Notes: a model not told the origin generated them from the letters alone. A stretch of DNA of 60,060 bases from CBDCNH01 sp965219015 (GCA_965219015.1 CBDCNH010000014.1:1-60060), one strand, 5' to 3'; counted from the stretch's first letter, positions 17,200-26,275 are shown. Numbers and translations: made by a program.

Positions 17200-18528
17200 T
17201 CACACGTAATCCGCCCGACTGAGCAGGTACTTGGCCATTTTCTCGTTCAGGGTGCGGCGTGGCAGGCAAAGCTCCTCCATGACGGCCACGATGCTGCCGC
17301 GATGCCGACGCATGGTGTTGTCGATGAGCATTCGCTCGAACGCCTCGACATATTCCTTCAAGGGCTTGCCCTCGGTCGTCATCGCCGGGCCGGTCGCCTC
17401 GTTGTCGGCCATCAGGAGCGAGGCGATCGACCCCGAGCCGCGGCGGTTCTGCAGCACCGCGCGCTCGGCCACGTTGATGAGCTGGCGAACGTTGCCGGGC
17501 CAGGGCGCCTGCAGGAGCTGGGCGGCCTCCTGCGCTGTCACCTCGGGCGCCTCGCAGCCGTATTCTTCGGCAAACTGCTCGGTGAGACGGGTAAAGAGAA
17601 GCAGGATGTCCTCGCCCCGCGCGCGGAGCGGCGGCGTCGCGATCTTGAGCGCCGCAAGCCGGTAGAAGAGGTCCGGCCGGAGCGCGTCCTCGACCGTCTT
17701 GTCGGGCGCGTGCTCGTTGCAGATCGCGATGATCCGCGTCTCCGCCGGAGCGCCCTGCTCGTTGATGAACGTCAGGAGCCGCGCCTGCAGGCCGGGCGAC
17801 AGGGCCTCGACGTCCTCGAGGCAGAGCGTGCCGCCACGTGCATCCTCGACGAGCGGCACGGTGCCTGCCTCGTCGGCCTCGAAGAGCCGCGAGGTCAGCC
17901 GGTCGTCGTCGAACGCGGCGCAGGAGATGGTGACGAACTTCCGGCCCGCCCGTGGCCCGACGGCGTGCAGCGCATGCGCCACGAGCGTCTTGCCGGTGCC
18001 GGTCTCGCCGTCGATCAGGACGTGGCCGTCGGCCTGGCCGAGGTCGAGGATGTCCTCGCGCAGGCGCTCCATCAGCGGCGACGTGCCGATCAGCTTGCTC
18101 ATCAGCGCGTCGCCGTCGGACAGCTCGCGCCGCAGGGCGCGGTTGTCGAGCGTCATGCGCCGCTGCTGGCTCGCCTTCTTGGCGAGCTCGGTCATCCGGT
18201 CGGGGTTGAAGGGCTTCTCGAGGAAGTCGAAGGCGCCGATCCGCATCGCTTCGACCGCCATCGGCACGTCCCCGTGGCCGGTGATGAGGATCACCGGCAA
18301 GCCGCTGTCGAGGCTCATCAGGCGTTTGAGGAAGAACATCCCGTCCATCCCGGGCATCCGGATGTCACTGACAACGACGCCTGGGTAGTCCGTGCTGATG
18401 GACTTCAGCGCGTCCTCGGCGCTCGGATAGGTCTCCGTGTCGAAGCCCGACAGCGCCAGCCACTGGCTGATCGACTGCCGCATGTCGTGCTCGTCATCGA
18501 CGATGGCGACCTTCATGGCACGCGTCAT
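17200..18528 (-). CDS. dctD: C4-dicarboxylate response regulator DctD type, NtrC-family, without GAFTGA
   Basis: A 442-residue response regulator. Its receiver domain has acidic residues D11-D12 and phospho-acceptor D55 in VVVSDIRMPG. It is followed by an AAA+ domain with Walker A GETGTGKT (174-181) and a Walker B-like GGTLCLEDVE (232-241). A Fis-type helix-turn-helix (RRHRGSIVAVMEEL) closes the protein. The sigma-54 contact loop GAFTGA, expected near residues 219-227, is replaced by EADEAGTVPLVED. Such loop-less NtrC-type proteins in Rhodobacterales are expected to act with a sigma-70 type polymerase. The ATG at 18528 has GGAGG upstream. It lies 28 bp downstream of dctB. No dctPQM transporter is in the window, so the dicarboxylate role is by homology. 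Confidence 0.88.
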   Translation of the reverse strand: MTRAMKVAIVDDEHDMRQSISQWLALSGFDTETYPSAEDALKSISTDYPGVVVSDIRMPGMDGMFFLKRLMSLDSGLPVILITGHGDVPMAVEAMRIGAFDFLEKPFNPDRMTELAKKASQQRRMTLDNRALRRELSDGDALMSKLIGTSPLMERLREDILDLGQADGHVLIDGETGTGKTLVAHALHAVGPRAGRKFVTISCAAFDDDRLTSRLFEADEAGTVPLVEDARGGTLCLEDVEALSPGLQARLLTFINEQGAPAETRIIAICNEHAPDKTVEDALRPDLFYRLAALKIATPPLRARGEDILLLFTRLTEQFAEEYGCEAPEVTAQEAAQLLQAPWPGNVRQLINVAERAVLQNRRGSGSIASLLMADNEATGPAMTTEGKPLKEYVEAFERMLIDNTMRRHRGSIVAVMEELCLPRRTLNEKMAKYLLSRADYV

Positions 18529-18556
18529 TGTCCCACCTCCATAGGCGGCGTCCGCT

Positions 18557-20320
18557 TCATTCGGCCGCCGCGGTCTCCCGGCCGAGGGCCGGCAGTTGCA
18601 CCTCGAAGACGGCGCCGCCACCGGCGCCGTTGCGCGCGATGAGCCGGCCGCCGAGGTCGGTTACGATGCCGGACGAGATGGCGAGCCCGAGGCCCACCCC
18701 GTCGCCGGGCTTCTTCGTCGTGTAAAAAGGCGCAAAGAGGCTGTCGAGATCCTCGATGCCGGGGCCGTTGTCGCGGACCGTCAGGGTGACGCCGGACCCG
18801 ACGCTGACACGGATCTCGATCTGCGGGTCGGGCGCGCTGCGCGTCGCGTCGATGGCGTTGCGGAGCAGGTTGATGAGCACCTGCTCGAGCCGGAGCCGGT
18901 CGGCCATCACGCGCACCGGCGCCTTCGGCATGACGCGCGTGATCTTGACGGTCCGCGAGCGCAGCTGCGGCTCCATCATCGCGAGCGCGGCCGAGACCGA
19001 GGCCCGGACGTCGATGGGCTCGAACGCCTCGCCGCCTTTCCGCGCATAGGACTTCAGCTGGCGTGTGATCGCGGTCATCCGCTCGATGAGGTCGTCGATG
19101 CGCTGGAAGCTGGAGAGCGCCTCGACGGGGCGCTTCCGTTGCAGCAGCAGCCGGGCGCCCGCGAGGTAGGTCTTCATCGCCGCGAGCGGCTGGTTCAGTT
19201 CGTGGCTCACGGCCGCCGACATCTCGCCGAGCGCGGAGAGCTTGGAGGACTGCTCGAGCGTCTGCTCCGCCACTGCCAGATCCTTTTCCACCTTCTCGCG
19301 CTCGGCGATCTCCTGTTGCAGACGCGCGTTCAACTCGCGCAGTTCCGCCGACTCGCGCTGAAAGAAAGCCGACCGCGACAGCGCACGCCGCGACATCAGG
19401 TAGAAGCTGAGCGCAAGCAGGATCGCGAAGGCCATGATCTCGAGCGCGAGGATGCCGTTCACCCGCTCGCGCACGCTGTCGAACTTGGTGTAGCTGGTGA
19501 TGCGCCAGCCGCGAAAGGCGATGCGTGCGTCGTTGCGGATGACCGGGTCGCCGCTGAGGTAGGCGTCGGGGCGCTCCTGCGCCCAGTCGCTCGTGGCCTG
19601 GATGGCGCGCTGGATCGCCGAAGGTGCGGACTGCACGGCGAGCGCGTCCTCGAGCGCGCGCCCGCGCCAGCGCGGCTCGGTGGCGAGGATGATGCGCCCT
19701 TCGCTGTCGGTCACGACGACCGCATCCGAGAACCCGGCCCAGGCGCGCTCGTATTTAGCCAGGTCGACCTCGACCATGATGACGCCCACCACCTTGTTCT
19801 CGGAAACGAGCGCGCGGGCGAAGGTGAACTCGAAGCCGCCGGTGTCGCGCTGCGCGGCCGTGAAGACCGTGTCCTTCGAGCGCTGTGTGTCGACAAAGTA
19901 CTGCGCCGAGCGCAGCGTCGTGCCGATGGTGTTGCGGTCGGTCGCGCCGACGACGCGGCCCTCGCCGTCGAGCAGCATGATCGACGCCGCGCCGATCTCG
20001 GTCTGGAACGAGATCAGCCGCTGCGAGGTATGCGTGTAGTCGGACGCTTTCAGGGCGTTGATGAGCTCGGGGTCGCGCGCGAGGAGGAGCGGCACGACCG
20101 AGTTGCGCTGCAGCTCGCTCATGATGTTGCCGGCGTAGAGCACGAGCCTCAGCTCCGAGCGATTGCGCGTGGCTTCGGTGAACCGCTCGGTCGTCCACAG
20201 GTTCGTCACCCACACGACCGCCACTGCGACGGCGACCAGCGCCGCCGCCGCCAGCCGAAAGCGCCACGCGGGGCCCGACTGGAGCTCCGGCCCTGCCTCG
20301 TCGAGCGCGGGATCGGTCAT
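18557..20320 (-). CDS. dctB: C4-dicarboxylate sensor histidine kinase DctB type
   Basis: A 587-residue membrane sensor kinase. TM1 lies at about 22-40. A large periplasmic double-Cache/PAS-like sensor (about 41-285, with GFEFTFARALVSE and GWRITSYTKFDS) is followed by TM2 at about 295-312 and a coiled coil (ELRELNARLQQEIAEREKVEK). The HisKA box is AAVSHELNQPLAAMKTYL, and the ATPase has N box INLLRNAIDATR, DNGPG and GVGLGLAIS. It autophosphorylates on the H-box histidine and passes phosphate to DctD. The ATG overlaps the purQ stop by 4 bp, so it reads out of the purine operon. Confidence 0.9.
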   Translation of the reverse strand: MTDPALDEAGPELQSGPAWRFRLAAAALVAVAVAVVWVTNLWTTERFTEATRNRSELRLVLYAGNIMSELQRNSVVPLLLARDPELINALKASDYTHTSQRLISFQTEIGAASIMLLDGEGRVVGATDRNTIGTTLRSAQYFVDTQRSKDTVFTAAQRDTGGFEFTFARALVSENKVVGVIMVEVDLAKYERAWAGFSDAVVVTDSEGRIILATEPRWRGRALEDALAVQSAPSAIQRAIQATSDWAQERPDAYLSGDPVIRNDARIAFRGWRITSYTKFDSVRERVNGILALEIMAFAILLALSFYLMSRRALSRSAFFQRESAELRELNARLQQEIAEREKVEKDLAVAEQTLEQSSKLSALGEMSAAVSHELNQPLAAMKTYLAGARLLLQRKRPVEALSSFQRIDDLIERMTAITRQLKSYARKGGEAFEPIDVRASVSAALAMMEPQLRSRTVKITRVMPKAPVRVMADRLRLEQVLINLLRNAIDATRSAPDPQIEIRVSVGSGVTLTVRDNGPGIEDLDSLFAPFYTTKKPGDGVGLGLAISSGIVTDLGGRLIARNGAGGGAVFEVQLPALGRETAAAE

Positions 20321-20994
20321 GCCCCCTCGAGCGTGATGGCCGCCCCGGCGAGCGCGTCGAAGAGCCGTCGTCCGTCGGTGCCGCCATGAAGCGGTTCCAG
20401 CCGGCGCTCGGGATGCGGCATCAGGCCGAGCACGCGCCGGTTGTCCGACAGCACCCCGGCGATGTCATCGGCCGAGCCGTTCGGGTTGCCGAGGTAGCGG
20501 AGCGCCACGCGATTCTCGCCGCGAAGCCGCGTCAGCATCTCGGGATCGGCGACATAGTTGCCGTCGTGGTGGGCGATCGGGAGCGCGATCTCGGCCCCCT
20601 GCCCCCAGCCGGCGGTGAAGGCGCTCGTTGCCTCGACGCGCAGCGCCTGCAAGCGGCACACGAAGCGGATGCCGGCGTTGCGGAGGAGTGCGCCCGGCAG
20701 CAGGCCCGTTTCGGTCAGCACCTGGAAGCCGTTGCAGACGCCGAGCGCATAGCCCCCGCGCGCCACGTGCCGCAAGATGGCAGCCGTGATCGGCGCCGCT
20801 GCTGCGATGGCGCCGCACCGGAGGTAGTCGCCGAAGGAAAAGCCGCCGGGGATCGCCACGAGGTCGAGCCCGTCGGGAAGCGCCGTCTCCTTGTGCCAGA
20901 CCATCGTCGGCGCCGCACCGGTCGCAAGCCGCAGGGCCACGGCGAGGTCGCGGTCGCAGTTCGATCCCGGATAGACGACGACTGCCGCGCGCAT
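20317..20994 (-). CDS. purQ: Phosphoribosylformylglycinamidine synthase, glutaminase subunit
   Basis: PurQ supplies ammonia from glutamine to PurL at the FGAM step of purine synthesis. The protein is 225 residues with a class I amidotransferase core: the cysteine nucleophile in LGVCNGFQVLTETGLLPG and the His-Glu pair near the end in LMPHPERRLEP. The opening VVVYPGSNCDRD is typical. Start and purS stop share one base (TGATG). The partner purL is not in the window. Confidence 0.97.
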   Translation of the reverse strand: MRAAVVVYPGSNCDRDLAVALRLATGAAPTMVWHKETALPDGLDLVAIPGGFSFGDYLRCGAIAAAAPITAAILRHVARGGYALGVCNGFQVLTETGLLPGALLRNAGIRFVCRLQALRVEATSAFTAGWGQGAEIALPIAHHDGNYVADPEMLTRLRGENRVALRYLGNPNGSADDIAGVLSDNRRVLGLMPHPERRLEPLHGGTDGRRLFDALAGAAITLEGA

Positions 20995-21233
20995 CAGCCG
21001 ACCGCCACGCGGTAGCTCTCAATCACGCTGTTGGCGAGCAGCCGGTCGCACATCGCACGCACCTGCGCCTCGGCGGCAGCGGCGTCGGTCTCGGCGAGGT
21101 CGAGCTCGATGAGCTTGCCCTGCCGAACGCCGATGACCCCGGCGAAGCCCAGCGCGCCGAGCGCGTGACGCACCGCCTCGCCTTGCGGATCGAGCACGTC
21201 CCGCTTCAGCATGACCTCGACCCGCGCGCGCAC
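20994..21233 (-). CDS. purS: Phosphoribosylformylglycinamidine synthase subunit PurS
   Basis: A 79-residue bridging subunit of the multi-subunit FGAM synthase, with the pattern VMLKRDVLDPQGEAVRHALGALGF and VRQGKLIELDL. Together with small PurL and PurQ it forms the Gram-positive/alphaproteobacterial type complex. It begins at GTG 21233, 13 bp after purC. Confidence 0.95.
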   Translation of the reverse strand: MRARVEVMLKRDVLDPQGEAVRHALGALGFAGVIGVRQGKLIELDLAETDAAAAEAQVRAMCDRLLANSVIESYRVAVG

Positions 21234-21246
21234 GATGGGGTTCCTG

Positions 21247-22011
21247 TCAGTTGATGAGCGTCGGCTTCGTCAGATGCGCCGTGTTGACCGGCAGCACGCC
21301 GAGCCGTCGCGCAACTTCGGTGTAGGCGTCCGACAAATTGCCGAGATCGCGGCGGAAGACGTCCTTGTCGAGCTTCTGTCCGGTCTTGGCGTCCCAGAGC
21401 CGGCAGCTGTCGGGGCTGATCTCGTCGGCGACGATGAGGCGCTGAAAGTCGTTCTCCCAGATCCGCCCGATCTCGATCTTGAAGTCGACGAGCTGGATGC
21501 CGACGCCGAGCATGATCCCGGTCATGAAATCGTTCACCCGGAGCGCCAGCGCCACCATGTCGTCGAGATCCTGCTGGGTGGCCCAGCCGAACGCGATCAC
21601 GTGCTCCTCGCTGACCAGGGGATCGCCGAGCTTGTCGTCCTTGTAGTAGAACTCGACGATGGGCCGGGGCAGCGAGGTGCCCTCGGCGATGCCCAGACGC
21701 TGCGAGATCGAGCCCGCCGCGATGTTGCGGACCACGACCTCGAGCGGGATGATCTCGACCGAGCGGATCAGCTGCTCGCGCATGTTGAGCCGGCGGATGA
21801 AGTGCGTCGGCACGCCGATCGACGCGAGGCCGGTCATGAAGAACTCCGACAGGCGGTTGTTGAGCACGCCCTTGCCTTCGACGACGCTCTTCTTCTGCGC
21901 GTTGAACGCGGTGGCGTCGTCCTTGAAGTACTGCACCAGCGTGCCGGGCTCCGGGCCCTCGTAGAGAATCTTCGCCTTGCCTTCGTAGACCTTCTTGCGA
22001 CGTGGTGCCAT
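21247..22011 (-). CDS. purC: Phosphoribosylaminoimidazole-succinocarboxamide synthase
   Basis: SAICAR synthase joins aspartate to CAIR in purine synthesis. The 254-residue protein has the ATP-binding opening KKVYEGKAKILYEGPEPG, the signature VRNIAAGSISQRLGI and LVDFKIEIGR. The ATG at 22011 has GGGAG at 5 nt; an ATG four codons earlier lacks one. It is the first gene of leftward purC-purS-purQ-dctB-dctD and diverges from the DUF1476 gene. Confidence 0.97.
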   Translation of the reverse strand: MAPRRKKVYEGKAKILYEGPEPGTLVQYFKDDATAFNAQKKSVVEGKGVLNNRLSEFFMTGLASIGVPTHFIRRLNMREQLIRSVEIIPLEVVVRNIAAGSISQRLGIAEGTSLPRPIVEFYYKDDKLGDPLVSEEHVIAFGWATQQDLDDMVALALRVNDFMTGIMLGVGIQLVDFKIEIGRIWENDFQRLIVADEISPDSCRLWDAKTGQKLDKDVFRRDLGNLSDAYTEVARRLGVLPVNTAHLTKPTLIN

Positions 22012-22179
22012 GCGTACTCCCATCGGAGGGTGTCAGACCCCCGGCATTCCGCGTGCTATATGCCAACGCCCCCTTGCTCGCAAGGCGGACGCCCCGGTCC
22101 GCCGACGCGGGCCTTGCGCCGCGGGAAGCGGCCGGGCATACGGTCCCGCGCCCGACCCCGTTTCCCGAGGAGGCCAGCC

Positions 22180-22494
22180 ATGCCCACGTTCGAAGACCGC
22201 GCGAAGTCCTTCGAGTCGAAGTTCGCGCATGACGCCGAGATGCAGTTCAAGGCCGAGGCGCGGCGGAACCGGCTGCTCGGGCTCTGGGCGGCCGATCTGA
22301 TGGGCCGAACCGGGGAAGACGCGACCGCCTATGCCGTCGAGGTCATCAAGTCGGACTTCGAGGAAGCCGGCGACGAGGACGTGTTCCGCAAGCTCGCGGC
22401 CGACCTCGGCGACCACGCCGACGCGGCGACGATCCGCGCCAAGATGGCCGAGCTCGCTGTCACGGCCAAAGCGCAGCTCCTCGACGAGGGCTGA
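22180..22494 (+). CDS. DUF1476 protein, F1FO-ATPase zeta-subunit-like inhibitor
   Basis: A 104-residue protein matching DUF1476, opening MPTFEDRAKSFESKFAHDAE and continuing RRNRLLGLWAADLMG. In Paracoccus and related alphaproteobacteria this family is the zeta subunit that inhibits ATP hydrolysis by F1FO-ATPase, using its N-terminal segment. GAGGAGG precedes the ATG. Divergence from purC is a common alphaproteobacterial arrangement. Inhibitory function here is inferred from the family. Confidence 0.9.
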   Translation: MPTFEDRAKSFESKFAHDAEMQFKAEARRNRLLGLWAADLMGRTGEDATAYAVEVIKSDFEEAGDEDVFRKLAADLGDHADAATIRAKMAELAVTAKAQLLDEG

Positions 22495-22599
22495 GAGTTG
22501 CGGACATGCCGTCCGCGGCATGACGAGATGAAACTTCGGCGTTTGTCACGGGCGCGCGAACCTGCGATGCGTCGAAGCGGCGAGGGTTGAGGGGCAATC

Positions 22600-23607
22600 A
22601 TGAGCGACGTTCTGGCCAATCTTCTGGCATCGCGCGAGTGGCTCCTCGCGGACGGCGCGACGGGGACGAACCTCTTCAACCAGGGCCTCGGCGCGGGCGA
22701 GGCGCCCGAGCTGTGGAACCTCCACGAGCCGGCGAAGATCCGGGCGCTCTATGCCGGCGCCATCGATGCCGGGAGCGATCTTTTCCTGACCAACAGCTTC
22801 GGCGGCAACGCCGCACGGCTGCGGCTTCACGGCGCCGAGCGGCGGGTGCGCGAGATCAACGCCGCCGCCGCCGAGATCGGGCGCGAGCTTGCGGACCGCG
22901 CAGACCGCCCGGTGGTGGTTGCAGGCTCGATCGGGCCCACGGGTGACATCATGGCGCCGATGGGCACGCTGACGCCGGCGCTCGCGACCGAGATGTTCCA
23001 CGAGCAGGCCGAAGGCCTGAAGGCCGGCGGCGCGGACGTGCTCTGGGTCGAGACCATCTCGGCACCCGAGGAGTTTGCCGCCGCGGGCGAGGCCGCGCGG
23101 CTCGCCGGCATGCCCTGGTGCGGCACGATGAGCTTCGACACCGCCGGGCGCACGATGATGGGGCTGACGTCGGCCGCACTCGCGGCGCTCGTCGAGCGGC
23201 TCGATTACCCGCCCCTCGCGTTCGGCGCCAACTGCGGCGTCGGCGCGTCGGACCTCGTCCGCACCGTCCTCGGCTTCGCGGCGCAGGGCACCGACCGGCC
23301 GGTGATCGCCAAGGGCAACGCGGGCATCCCGAAGTACGTCGACGGCCACATCCACTACGACGGCACGCCCGACCTGATGGCCGAGTACGCCGTCCTCGCC
23401 CGCGACGCCGGAGCGCGCATCATCGGCGGCTGCTGCGGCACGATGCCCGAGCACCTCGCCCGGATGCGTGCGGCGCTCGAGGAGCGCGCCCCCGGCCCGC
23501 GCCCGACGCTCGACGCGATCACCGCGGCGCTGGGCGGCTTCTCCTCGGCGAGCGACGGCACCGGCGACGACGCGGGCCCGGTCCGCCAGCGCCGCCGGCG
23601 CGGCTAG
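22600..23607 (+). CDS. bmtB: Betaine-homocysteine S-methyltransferase
   Basis: A 335-residue zinc-dependent methyltransferase of the homocysteine-binding (MetH N-terminal/BHMT) family. It opens with LLADGATGTNLFNQGLG. Zinc-ligand cysteines lie in GANCGVG and in IIGGCCGTMPEHL. It would methylate homocysteine using glycine betaine or a methyl group from a corrinoid partner. The B12-binding protein encoded at 24863 is the likely partner. A basic C-terminal tail (VRQRRRRG) overlaps the convergent radical SAM gene by 4 bp. Confident as to family; the methyl donor is inferred. Confidence 0.85.
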   Translation: MSDVLANLLASREWLLADGATGTNLFNQGLGAGEAPELWNLHEPAKIRALYAGAIDAGSDLFLTNSFGGNAARLRLHGAERRVREINAAAAEIGRELADRADRPVVVAGSIGPTGDIMAPMGTLTPALATEMFHEQAEGLKAGGADVLWVETISAPEEFAAAGEAARLAGMPWCGTMSFDTAGRTMMGLTSAALAALVERLDYPPLAFGANCGVGASDLVRTVLGFAAQGTDRPVIAKGNAGIPKYVDGHIHYDGTPDLMAEYAVLARDAGARIIGGCCGTMPEHLARMRAALEERAPGPRPTLDAITAALGGFSSASDGTGDDAGPVRQRRRRG

Positions 23608-24689
23608 AAGAGCGCGAGCTGGTCGCCGGCCTTCGGCGGCACCCGGAAGAGGTCCGTCACGAGCGGCGGCAGCACCCGGAGGAGGCCCAGGCGCTTCACC
23701 GCGATGTCGAAGCGCCGGGCGATGAGCTCGGCGTGGATGCCTTCGCCCCGCATTCGCTTGCCCCATGCGGCGTCGTAGTCGCGCCCGCCGTGGGTCTCCT
23801 GCACGCGCGCCATCACATGCGCCGCCCGGCCCGGATGCGCGGCCTCGAGCCAGTCGCGGAAGAGCGGCGCCACCTCGCGCGGCAGGCGCAGCATCGTCCA
23901 GCTCGCCGCCCGCGCGCCCGCCTTCGCGGCGGCAGCGAGGACGCGCTCGATCTCGTGGTCGGTCAGCGCCGGGATCACCGGCGCCACGAGGACGCGCACC
24001 GGGATGCCCGCATCCGCGAGCGCGCGGACCGCGGCGAGCCGTCGCGCCGGCGACGGCACGCGCGGCTCCATGCTTCGCGCAAGTCCCGCGTCGAGCGTGG
24101 CTAAGGAGATGCCGACGGTGACGAGCCCGCGCGCCGCCATCGGGGCCAGGATATCGATGTCGCGCTCGATGAGCGTGCCCTTGGTCACGATCGTGAGCGG
24201 ATGGCCGTGCTCCGACAGCACCTCGACGACGCGGCGCATGATCCGGTAGCGCGCCTCGATGGGCTGGTAGGGATCGGTGTTGGTGCCGAGCGCGATCGGC
24301 GCCACCGCGTAGCGCTTCGACGCGAGCTCGCGCGCAAGCACCTCGGGCGCGGTGGGCCGGGCGACGAGCCGCGTCTCGAAGTCGAGCCCCGGCGACAGCC
24401 CGAGGTAGGCATGCGTCGGCCGCGCGAAGCAGTAGATGCAGCCGTGCTCGCAGCCGCGGTAGGGGTTGATCGAGCGGTCGAACGGCACGTCGGGCGACGC
24501 GTTGCGCGTGATCGCTTGGCGCGGGCGCTCCTCGCTCACCTCGGTGCGGAGCACGCGGGTCGCCCCCTCGCCCTCCCAGCCGTCGGCCTCGGGCACGCGC
24601 GCGTAGGGCTCGAACCGTCCGGCGTCGTTGCCCGTCGCCGCACGGCCGCGCGCGTCGAGATCGGGTGGGAGGGGTGCGGCGCGGGGCAT
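23604..24689 (-). CDS. PA0069-family radical SAM protein
   Basis: A 361-residue radical SAM enzyme. The [4Fe-4S] cluster motif CxxxCxxC is seen in GCEHGCIYCFARPTHAYLG, preceded by DRSINPYRGC, typical of the SplB-like PA0069 group. Family members have no settled substrate. It is transcribed opposite to the bmtB and bmtC genes that flank it, so it is probably not part of that pathway. Its stop overlaps the bmtB stop. Confidence 0.88.
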   Translation of the reverse strand: MPRAAPLPPDLDARGRAATGNDAGRFEPYARVPEADGWEGEGATRVLRTEVSEERPRQAITRNASPDVPFDRSINPYRGCEHGCIYCFARPTHAYLGLSPGLDFETRLVARPTAPEVLARELASKRYAVAPIALGTNTDPYQPIEARYRIMRRVVEVLSEHGHPLTIVTKGTLIERDIDILAPMAARGLVTVGISLATLDAGLARSMEPRVPSPARRLAAVRALADAGIPVRVLVAPVIPALTDHEIERVLAAAAKAGARAASWTMLRLPREVAPLFRDWLEAAHPGRAAHVMARVQETHGGRDYDAAWGKRMRGEGIHAELIARRFDIAVKRLGLLRVLPPLVTDLFRVPPKAGDQLALF

Positions 24690-24862
24690 GGCTGGAGACT
24701 AGAACGGACCGCGAACATCCCGCAAGGGCCTTGCCGCGGCGTGGGCCGCCTGCGATGGAGCGCGAAGCCGGCGTCGCAAATGCGCCGGACCCGTCGCTTT
24801 CCACCAAGTGCCCGCGCGGGACGCAGCGGACACAGGGCCGTCATTTCCGAGGAACGCAGCGC

Positions 24863-25561
24863 ATGGCCGACGACGACATCATCCTGGGCGACCTCGACGA
24901 CGAGGAGCTCGTGCTGCAGATGCACGACGACCTCTATGACGGGATGCGCCCGGAGATCGAGGAGGGCGTGAACATCCTCCTCGGCCGCGGCTGGGCGCCC
25001 TACCGGGTGCTGACGGAGGCGCTCGTCGCCGGCATGACCATCGTGGGCGCCGACTTCCGCGACGGCATCCTCTTCGTGCCCGAAGTGCTCCTCGCCGCCA
25101 ACGCGATGAAGGGCGGCATGGCGATCCTGAAGCCGCTCCTTGCCGAGACCGGCGCGCCCCGCGTCGGCAAGATGGTGATCGGCACCGTCAAGGGCGACAT
25201 CCACGACATCGGCAAGAACCTCGTCGGCATGATGATGGAGGGCGCGGGCTTCGAGGTGGTCGACCTCGGCATCAACAACGCGGTCGACAAGTACCTCGCC
25301 GCGCTGAAGTCCGAGGACGCCGACATCCTCGGCATGTCGGCGCTGCTCACCACGACGATGCCCTACATGAAGGTCGTGATCGACACGATGAAGGAGCAGG
25401 GCATCCGCGACGACTACATCGTCCTCGTCGGCGGCGCGCCGCTCAACGAGGAGTTCAGCCGCGCCATCGGCGCCGACGCCTACTGCCGCGACGCCGCCGT
25501 GGCCGTCGAGACCGCCAAGACATGGATCGCCCGCAAGCACAACCGCATGGGCGCGGGCTGA
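24863..25561 (+). CDS. bmtC: Corrinoid (B12)-binding protein, methyltransferase cognate
   Basis: A 232-residue two-domain corrinoid protein. A helical cap (about 15-95, EGVNILLGRGWAPYRVLTEAL) is followed by a Rossmann B12 domain with the base-off ligand motif DIHDIGKNLV (DxHxxG) and ILGMSALLTTTM, then VGGAPLNEEFS. It should shuttle methyl groups for a betaine or methylamine-type methyltransferase, probably to homocysteine via the BmtB homologue. A GAGGAA precedes the ATG. No cobalamin riboswitch motif was seen upstream. Confidence 0.85.
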   Translation: MADDDIILGDLDDEELVLQMHDDLYDGMRPEIEEGVNILLGRGWAPYRVLTEALVAGMTIVGADFRDGILFVPEVLLAANAMKGGMAILKPLLAETGAPRVGKMVIGTVKGDIHDIGKNLVGMMMEGAGFEVVDLGINNAVDKYLAALKSEDADILGMSALLTTTMPYMKVVIDTMKEQGIRDDYIVLVGGAPLNEEFSRAIGADAYCRDAAVAVETAKTWIARKHNRMGAG

Positions 25562-26056
25562 CCGCTTGGCGTCGAGGGTGGCGAGATGACGCCGCAGCCC
25601 CTTGTCCGTCCTGTGGCATGTAGCTTTTGGATAACCCTTCGCAACCCGGCGCTCGCGAACGCCACGCGCTCGGCTTGGCGCCTCTCGAAGTCACCGGCAC
25701 GAGCGACGGTCCTTTCCGATCCCTCTGAGCCGCTCGCGACGCGACATACGCTGCCGAGAACGCGGTGGATCGCCGGTCCACGATCTGCACGGCGCAATCG
25801 AGCGCGAGCGCGCCACGTCGTCCTCAGCCCGGTCGAGCCCCCCCCCCGGTCGAGGGTCGTCGAAGCCACGGCGGCGGGACAGCACGATGAGCCGGGCTTC
25901 GCGCCGGTGGCGCGCTGAGCCTCCGTGACCCGGCGGTGGCGATCCCCGCGCGGCGCAAAGACGCCCTCCGCCGCGCGGGAGGCTGACGGCAAGAGGCAGG
26001 GCGCGCTGGATATCTGAGGCGCGCGGGCCCATGTTGATCACGAAGGGAGCCCGCCC
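25562..26056. other. Gene-free stretch between bmtC and the small membrane protein
   Basis: Open frames exist on both strands but none has family features or a ribosome-binding site. The only notable element is a run of ten C at 25838-25847, flanked on both sides by CGGTCGAG. Confidence 0.5.
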
Positions 26057-26275
26057 ATGCCGCTCGATCGTTTCGTCCTCGTCGTCATCGCCGTGATCGC
26101 CGCGGCGGGAGCCACCGTGGTCGCGGGAGCGCTCCTCAAGGGGGCGATCCTCGCGCCGGGCCTCGGGCTCGCGGCGCTGGTGCCGGTGGCGCTCCTCGGC
26201 TACGTGCTCGTCCGCGTCGTCGCCGAGCGGCTGCGGAACGCCGACGACGACCGCTACGACCGGATCGAGAAGTGA
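26057..26275 (+). CDS. Small two-TM membrane protein
   Basis: A 72-residue protein with hydrophobic segments at about 5-25 and 32-53 and a charged tail (ERLRNADDDRYDRIEK). GGGAG lies upstream of the ATG. Its TGA overlaps the GTG of the YbjQ gene (GTGA), so the two are translationally coupled. No family is recognised. Confidence 0.65.
   Translation: MPLDRFVLVVIAVIAAAGATVVAGALLKGAILAPGLGLAALVPVALLGYVLVRVVAERLRNADDDRYDRIEK

Noticed and set aside
22495..22599. SAM or SAH riboswitch before bmtB
   Set aside because: Only a short GCGGAC/GTCCGC hairpin is present; no conserved core of a known SAM or SAH class could be recognised.
24690..24862. Cobalamin riboswitch before the corrinoid-protein gene
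   Set aside because: No B12-box-like sequence or fitting stem structure was found in the 173 bp upstream.
25586..25918. 110-residue ORF in the gene-free stretch after bmtC
   Set aside because: No ribosome-binding site, no family feature and a ten-C tract within it; competing frames are open on the other strand.
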